DNA of 64,000 bases, from the NCBI RefSeq assembly GCF_002094855.1, contig NZ_ARYN01000001.1, positions 62,001-126,000 of the forward strand. The letters run 5' to 3'. This stretch comes from Zunongwangia atlantica 22II14-10F7 (lineage in GTDB: Bacteria > Bacteroidota > Bacteroidia > Flavobacteriales > Flavobacteriaceae). The translations under genes were made by a program, and so were the position numbers. Shown one piece after another: positions 59,847 to 64,000 of the stretch. The notes below the pieces were generated by a model. The model searched no databases. It worked only from the letters and a program-made list of their open reading frames with translations, and was not told the origin of the DNA. The first letter of the stretch is position 1. The number at the start of each line of letters is the position of its first letter.

Positions 59847-61480
59847 TGAAACTTAGATTCCTGTATTTCGTTTTTTTGATCAGCTTTTTTTCCTGTAAAG
59901 AAGAAAAGGGAAGTGCTGCTGAAGAAAAATCTGCTTCTAAAAAGCCTAATATCGTCTTTATAATGGCAGATGATCATGCGGTAAAAGCGATTAGTGCCTA
60001 CGGAAGTGAAATAGGGAAACTGGCGCCAACGCCTAATATTGATCGATTAGCTAAAAACGGAGCGATATTTCGCCAGAATTATAACACAAATTCGCTTTGT
60101 GGACCAAGTAGAGCGGTGATCTTAACCGGGAAACATAGTCATGAAAATGGCTTTAGAATGAATGGGGAGCAGTTTGATAATTCGCAGCAAACCATGCCCA
60201 AGATCTTCAGAAATAATGGGTATCAAACTGCGGTTATCGGGAAGTGGCATTTGTCTGGAAAACCAACCGGATTTGATTACTGGAAAATTCTAGAAGACCA
60301 GGGGAAATATTATAATCCCGATTTTATTACTGAAAAGGATACTGCCAGAGTTGAAGGTTACGCAACAGATCTTATTACAGATTACTCGTTAGATTGGTTA
60401 AAACAAAGAGATACGTCGAAGCCGTTTTTCTTAATGGTGCAACACAAAGCGCCGCATCGTAACTGGATGCCTGCTTTGCGTCATGTCAACAAATATGATT
60501 CGGTTCAATTTCCTTTGCCAGATTCATATTTCCCAGATTTCGAAGATCAGGAAGCTGCTGAAGAACAGTTGATGACTATTTACGAAGATATGTACGAAGG
60601 TCATGACCTTAAAATAAGTAAGGCTAAAGGAACAGATGAATTGGCAAGCAATCCCTGGACAGACGATATTGATCGTATGACGGCCGAGCAGCGTAAACAA
60701 TGGAATGCAGCTTACCGCCCCGAAAATGATGCTTTTTGGGAAAAGGATTTGCATGGTGAAGATCTTGCCAGGTACAAAGGGCAGCGTTATTTAAGGGATT
60801 ATATGGCAACCATAGCTTCAGTAGACGAAGGTGTGGGTAGAATATTAGATTACCTGGAATCTCAGGGATTAGATGAAAATACGCTGGTGGTTTATACTTC
60901 AGATCAGGGTTTTTATCTGGGTGAAAATGGATGGTTTGATAAGCGATTTATGTATGAGCCTTCATTTAGAATGCCGTTGCTAATGCAGCTTCCGGGGAAA
61001 ATTCCGCAGCAATCTGAAGTAAATGCTATGACTCAAAATCTCGATTTTGCCCCAACATTTTTAGATATGGCCGGTATCGAAATTCCAGAAGATATGCAGG
61101 GAATCTCATTTAAAGATGTGGTTTTTGGCCAAAAAGAAGAGCTGGATCGTGATGCGATCTATTATCATTATTACGATTGGCCGGCTTTTCACATGGTAAA
61201 ACGTCACTACGGAATTAAAACCGATCGTTATAAGATCATGCATTTTTATGATGATAATGATGCCTGGGAATTCTATGATCTTCAGGAGGATCCAAAAGAA
61301 AAAAATAACCTGATCGATAATCCAGAGTATCAGGAAGAAATTGAAATGATGAAGCAAAAACTGGATTCTGTTCAGCAATATTATAATGTAACTGAAAAGG
61401 AATTTGAAAAAGCTTCAGAAAAAAGTATAGAAAATGCCTACAGAAATTTCGAAAGAATGCGTGGCAAACCTATAGAATAA
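59846..61480 (+). CDS. type I formylglycine sulfatase, lipoprotein
   Basis: A 544-residue sulfatase with lipoprotein signal (LISFFSCKEEK). Metal ligands begin at IVFIMADDH, and the formylglycine precursor is Cys85 in SLCGPSRAVILTGKHSHENGF, matching C-x-P-S-R. Later active-site blocks are VIGKWHLSG, LMVQHKAPHRNW and YTSDQGFYLGENGW. It needs an anaerobic- or FGE-type maturase from elsewhere. The frame runs upstream to a TTG at 59816 but ATG at 59846 is natural. A role in removing sulfate, or possibly another charged ester, from the glycan is inferred from context. Confidence 0.93.
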   Translation: MKLRFLYFVFLISFFSCKEEKGSAAEEKSASKKPNIVFIMADDHAVKAISAYGSEIGKLAPTPNIDRLAKNGAIFRQNYNTNSLCGPSRAVILTGKHSHENGFRMNGEQFDNSQQTMPKIFRNNGYQTAVIGKWHLSGKPTGFDYWKILEDQGKYYNPDFITEKDTARVEGYATDLITDYSLDWLKQRDTSKPFFLMVQHKAPHRNWMPALRHVNKYDSVQFPLPDSYFPDFEDQEAAEEQLMTIYEDMYEGHDLKISKAKGTDELASNPWTDDIDRMTAEQRKQWNAAYRPENDAFWEKDLHGEDLARYKGQRYLRDYMATIASVDEGVGRILDYLESQGLDENTLVVYTSDQGFYLGENGWFDKRFMYEPSFRMPLLMQLPGKIPQQSEVNAMTQNLDFAPTFLDMAGIEIPEDMQGISFKDVVFGQKEELDRDAIYYHYYDWPAFHMVKRHYGIKTDRYKIMHFYDDNDAWEFYDLQEDPKEKNNLIDNPEYQEEIEMMKQKLDSVQQYYNVTEKEFEKASEKSIENAYRNFERMRGKPIE

Positions 61481-61508
61481 TTGTTAGTACAACCCTAAAT
61501 AGAATTAC

Positions 61509-63803
61509 ATGATAAAGAAAAGTTTAATCACATTTTCGCTAATTACAGGATGCTTTTTTGCCCCAACAAAAAACCTACAAGCGCAAACTGATGAATCTAA
61601 AATGGATGCAAAGGTCGATGAGATCTTAGCTGAGATGACCATCGAAGAAAAGATAGGTCAGCTTAACCTACTTAATCCCGGTGGCGGTGTTGCTACCGGT
61701 GCGGTGGTAAGTGATAATGTGCAACAAAAAATTAAAGACGGCGAAGTAGGCGGACTATTTGGTGTTGCCGGTCCCGATAAAATTAAAATTGCACAAGATT
61801 ATGCCGTGAATGATACCCGATTGGGAATTCCGTTGCTAATCGGATCAGATGTGATTCATGGTTATAAAACCACCTTTCCTATTCCGTTAGGAACTGCAGC
61901 AAGTTGGGATTTAGAAATGATCAAAAGAACTGCTGAAATTGCAGCTCAGGAAGCTACGGCAGATGGTATCAACTGGAATTTCTCACCGATGGTAGATATC
62001 GCTCGCGATCCGCGATGGGGAAGAATTGCTGAAGGTGCCGGTGAAGATCCTTATTTAGGTTCTCAAATCGCAAAAGCAATGGTAGAAGGTTACCAGGGAG
62101 ACGATCTTACTAAAGAAAATACGATGATCGCTACGGTAAAACATTTTGCTTTATACGGAGCTTCAGAAGCAGGTCGTGATTATAATACGACCGATATGAG
62201 TAGAGTAAAAATGTTCAATGAATATTTACCTCCTTATAAAGCGGCGATCGATGCTGGTGCAGGAAGTGTGATGAGCTCTTTTAACGATGTAGATGGTGTG
62301 CCGGCAACCGGAAATAAATGGCTGCTAACAGATCTGCTTCGTGACCAGTGGGGATTTGATGGTTTTGTAACTTCAGATTATACTTCATTAAATGAAATGA
62401 TCGCTCACGGAATGGGAGATCTTCAGGCGGTTTCAGCATTAGCTTTAAAAGCCGGGTTGGATATGGATATGGTAGGAGAAGGTTTTTTACAAACGCTGAA
62501 AAAATCTTTAGATGAAGGAAAAGTAACCGAAGAAGAAATTACCACCGCTGCACGCCGAATCTTAGAAGCGAAATATAAGCTTGGTCTTTTTGAAGATCCT
62601 TATAAATATTTAGATGAAAGCCGACCAGAAAAAGATATCCTTTCTGAAGAAAATAGAGCTTTTTCACGAAAAGTAGCGGCGCATTCTTTTGTATTGCTGA
62701 AAAAAGATGCCGGAGTTTTTCCACTTAAAAAAGATGCGAAAATTGCTCTTATTGGTCCATTAGCCAATAACAAAAATAATATGTTAGGAACCTGGGCGCC
62801 AACGGGAGATCCACAACTTTCTGTTCCGGTTTTAGAAGGAATAAAAAATGTAGCGCCAAAAGCAAAAGTAAGCTACGCACAGGGAGCAAATATTACGAAC
62901 GATGCACAATTAGCTGAAAATATTAATGTTTTTGGTCCTCGTGCTGAAATTAGCGAGACTTCTCCTGAAAAAATGTTGGAAGAAGCGATAAAAGTGGCTA
63001 AAAAATCTGATGTGATTGTGGCGGTTGTTGGAGAAGCGACTGAAATGAGTGGCGAAGCTGCTAGTAGAACCAATTTATTGATTCCTGAAAGTCAGAAAAA
63101 AATGATCCGAGAATTGGCCAAAATCGGTAAGCCGATGGCCTTGGTTTTAATGAGTGGTCGTCCTTTGAATATTTCAGAAGAATCTGAAATGAATCTTGAT
63201 ATTCTTCAGGTTTGGCACCCAGGTGTAGAAGCAGGAAATGCAATTGCCGATGTTATTTTTGGAGATTATAATCCTTCAGGAAAAATTACGGCATCATGGC
63301 CAAGAAATGTTGGTCAGGTTCCGGTTTATTATTCAATGAAAAGAACAGGAAGACCAGGTTCACAGCCAGGATTCGAGAAATTTAAGTCAGAATTTTTAGA
63401 CACTCCAAATTCACCATTATATCCTTTTGGATATGGTTTAAGTTATACCGATTTTGAGTATAGTGACGTAAAAGCCAGTGCAGATGAATTAACAATGGAT
63501 GGAACGATCACTTTAAGCGCAACAATTACCAATACCGGTGATTACGATGGTGAAGAAGTAGTTCAGCTTTATATTCATGATAAAGTGAGAAGCATCACGC
63601 CGCCAATGAAACAGCTAATAGGTTTTGAAAAAATTATGCTGAAAAAAGGCGAATCTAAGACCGTAACTTTTGAAGTAAGCGCAGAAGATCTAAAATTTTA
63701 TAACAGCAGTTTAGAACATGTAGCTGAGCCAGGAGAATTTGATTTCTTTATTGCAGGAAGCTCTGATGCTGAATTTGAAAATACATTTACACTAAAAGAA
63801 TAA
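61509..63803 (+). CDS. bglX: GH3 beta-glucosidase (BglX-like)
   Basis: A 764-residue exported glycoside hydrolase family 3 enzyme. After the signal peptide (CFFAPTKNLQAQ) come the barrel domain with GSDVIHGYKTTFPIPL, SPMVDIARDPRWGRIAEG and the nucleophile Asp290 in GFVTSDYTSLNEM, the alpha/beta sandwich (VAVVGEATEMSGEAASR, probable acid/base Glu) and a C-terminal fibronectin-III-like domain (YPFGYGLSYTDFEYSDV). It should release glucose from short beta-glucans. In this locus beta-1,2-linked oligomers such as sophorose are the likely substrate (inference). Confidence 0.95.
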   Translation: MIKKSLITFSLITGCFFAPTKNLQAQTDESKMDAKVDEILAEMTIEEKIGQLNLLNPGGGVATGAVVSDNVQQKIKDGEVGGLFGVAGPDKIKIAQDYAVNDTRLGIPLLIGSDVIHGYKTTFPIPLGTAASWDLEMIKRTAEIAAQEATADGINWNFSPMVDIARDPRWGRIAEGAGEDPYLGSQIAKAMVEGYQGDDLTKENTMIATVKHFALYGASEAGRDYNTTDMSRVKMFNEYLPPYKAAIDAGAGSVMSSFNDVDGVPATGNKWLLTDLLRDQWGFDGFVTSDYTSLNEMIAHGMGDLQAVSALALKAGLDMDMVGEGFLQTLKKSLDEGKVTEEEITTAARRILEAKYKLGLFEDPYKYLDESRPEKDILSEENRAFSRKVAAHSFVLLKKDAGVFPLKKDAKIALIGPLANNKNNMLGTWAPTGDPQLSVPVLEGIKNVAPKAKVSYAQGANITNDAQLAENINVFGPRAEISETSPEKMLEEAIKVAKKSDVIVAVVGEATEMSGEAASRTNLLIPESQKKMIRELAKIGKPMALVLMSGRPLNISEESEMNLDILQVWHPGVEAGNAIADVIFGDYNPSGKITASWPRNVGQVPVYYSMKRTGRPGSQPGFEKFKSEFLDTPNSPLYPFGYGLSYTDFEYSDVKASADELTMDGTITLSATITNTGDYDGEEVVQLYIHDKVRSITPPMKQLIGFEKIMLKKGESKTVTFEVSAEDLKFYNSSLEHVAEPGEFDFFIAGSSDAEFENTFTLKE

Positions 63804-63857
63804 GCTTAGGTGTAATAAAAACATAATCGATCCTAACCAATTTGATTATAATTTCCG

Positions 63858-63891
63858 AAAAAAACCGATGATCTAATCATCGGTTTTTTTG
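63858..63891. terminator. bidirectional terminator at the end of the PUL
   Basis: Stem AAAAAACCGATGAT/ATCATCGGTTTTTT with loop CTA and T-runs in both directions, between the GH3 gene and a convergent gene tail. Confidence 0.88.
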
Positions 63892-63914
63892 TTTTTTAAT
63901 AAGGTATTTCGCTT

Positions 63915-63998
63915 TTAAAAAGTATGCTCAATTTGTTGATTTTCGCCTTTTAAAAAGACATCATCAAAATATTGAAAAACTATCTGTAGATGATCAAA
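63915..63998 (-). CDS. C-terminal tail of an unidentified gene (5' part outside window)
   Basis: On the minus strand one frame is open from the right edge to a TAA at 63915-63917, giving FDHLQIVFQYFDDVF and then LKGENQQIEHTF. The other two frames have early stops and the bidirectional terminator sits 24 bases beyond. The sequence is too short for a family call. Confidence 0.5.
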   Translation of the reverse strand, partial: FDHLQIVFQYFDDVFLKGENQQIEHTF

Positions 63999-64000
63999 AG

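Noticed and set aside
1-64000. CRISPR arrays, tRNA or rRNA genes, prophage, transposases, toxin-antitoxin or defence systems
   Set aside because: Searched by eye on both strands; no regular spacer repeats, tRNA cloverleaf, integrase, transposase or defence-type gene was found. The HEPN domain at 16738 is part of a metabolic enzyme, not a toxin.

Overview
This 64 kb window is a piece of a chromosome from a member of the Bacteroidota, almost certainly a marine-type Flavobacteriaceae (the Zunongwangia/Gramella/Salegentibacter kind is my guess; the genus is inference). The evidence is low G+C DNA, flavobacterial promoters of the TTG-N(18-21)-TAnnTTTG type, several genes that appear to be leaderless, a GldA gliding-motility ATPase, DUF3857 transglutaminase-like proteins, a membrane-tethered Y_Y_Y/LuxR regulator and a SusC/SusD pair. 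No rRNA, tRNA, CRISPR array, phage or insertion sequence was seen.

Layout. 1-10.6 kb: a truncated TolB-propeller amidohydrolase, a DinB-like protein, a small membrane lipoprotein, then a minus-strand run (acyl-CoA dehydrogenase, 2-hydroxyacid dehydrogenase, universal stress protein, Ser/Thr dehydratase) and a DUF3857 protein. 10.7-31.3 kb: a large sulfur-amino-acid region holding metK, metY, metZ, an Rrf2 regulator, PAPS reductase, a sulfite reductase-HEPN fusion, siroheme synthesis genes, a ferredoxin reductase, OsmC, a split metH, metF and a MetX-aspartokinase-homoserine dehydrogenase fusion. 31.4-38.2 kb: gldA (minus), then an aromatic amino acid operon (pheA, aminotransferase, tyrA, DAHP synthase-chorismate mutase) running into rsgA and dtd. 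38.2-50.1 kb: two DUF3857 proteins, a MazG-like protein, aroA, queA, rlmN, a polyprenyl synthase, two small acidic lipoproteins and a radical-SAM DNA-repair pair. 50.2-63.8 kb: a polysaccharide utilization locus (regulator, SusC, SusD, a GH144-like glucanase, esterase-like hydrolase, sulfatase, GH3 beta-glucosidase) that I infer targets a decorated beta-1,2-glucan. The last bases hold the tail of a minus-strand gene.

The most remarkable content is regulatory RNA. Three short leader ORFs, each rich in the amino acid made downstream, precede an intrinsic terminator: a Met-rich peptide before metY, a Cys-rich peptide before sulfite reductase, and a Phe/Tyr-rich peptide before pheA. In each case the leader's 3' end or stop-codon region can pair with the 5' arm of the terminator, as expected for ribosome-stalling attenuators. 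Around them lie a SAM-II-like riboswitch before metK, two SAM-I riboswitches (before metH and before the metX fusion), and an unassigned UTR with crossing inverted repeats just before metY. Within about 16 kb the cell therefore seems to read SAM, charged tRNA-Met and charged tRNA-Cys separately, plus an Rrf2-type protein regulator with a candidate operator at the cysH promoter.
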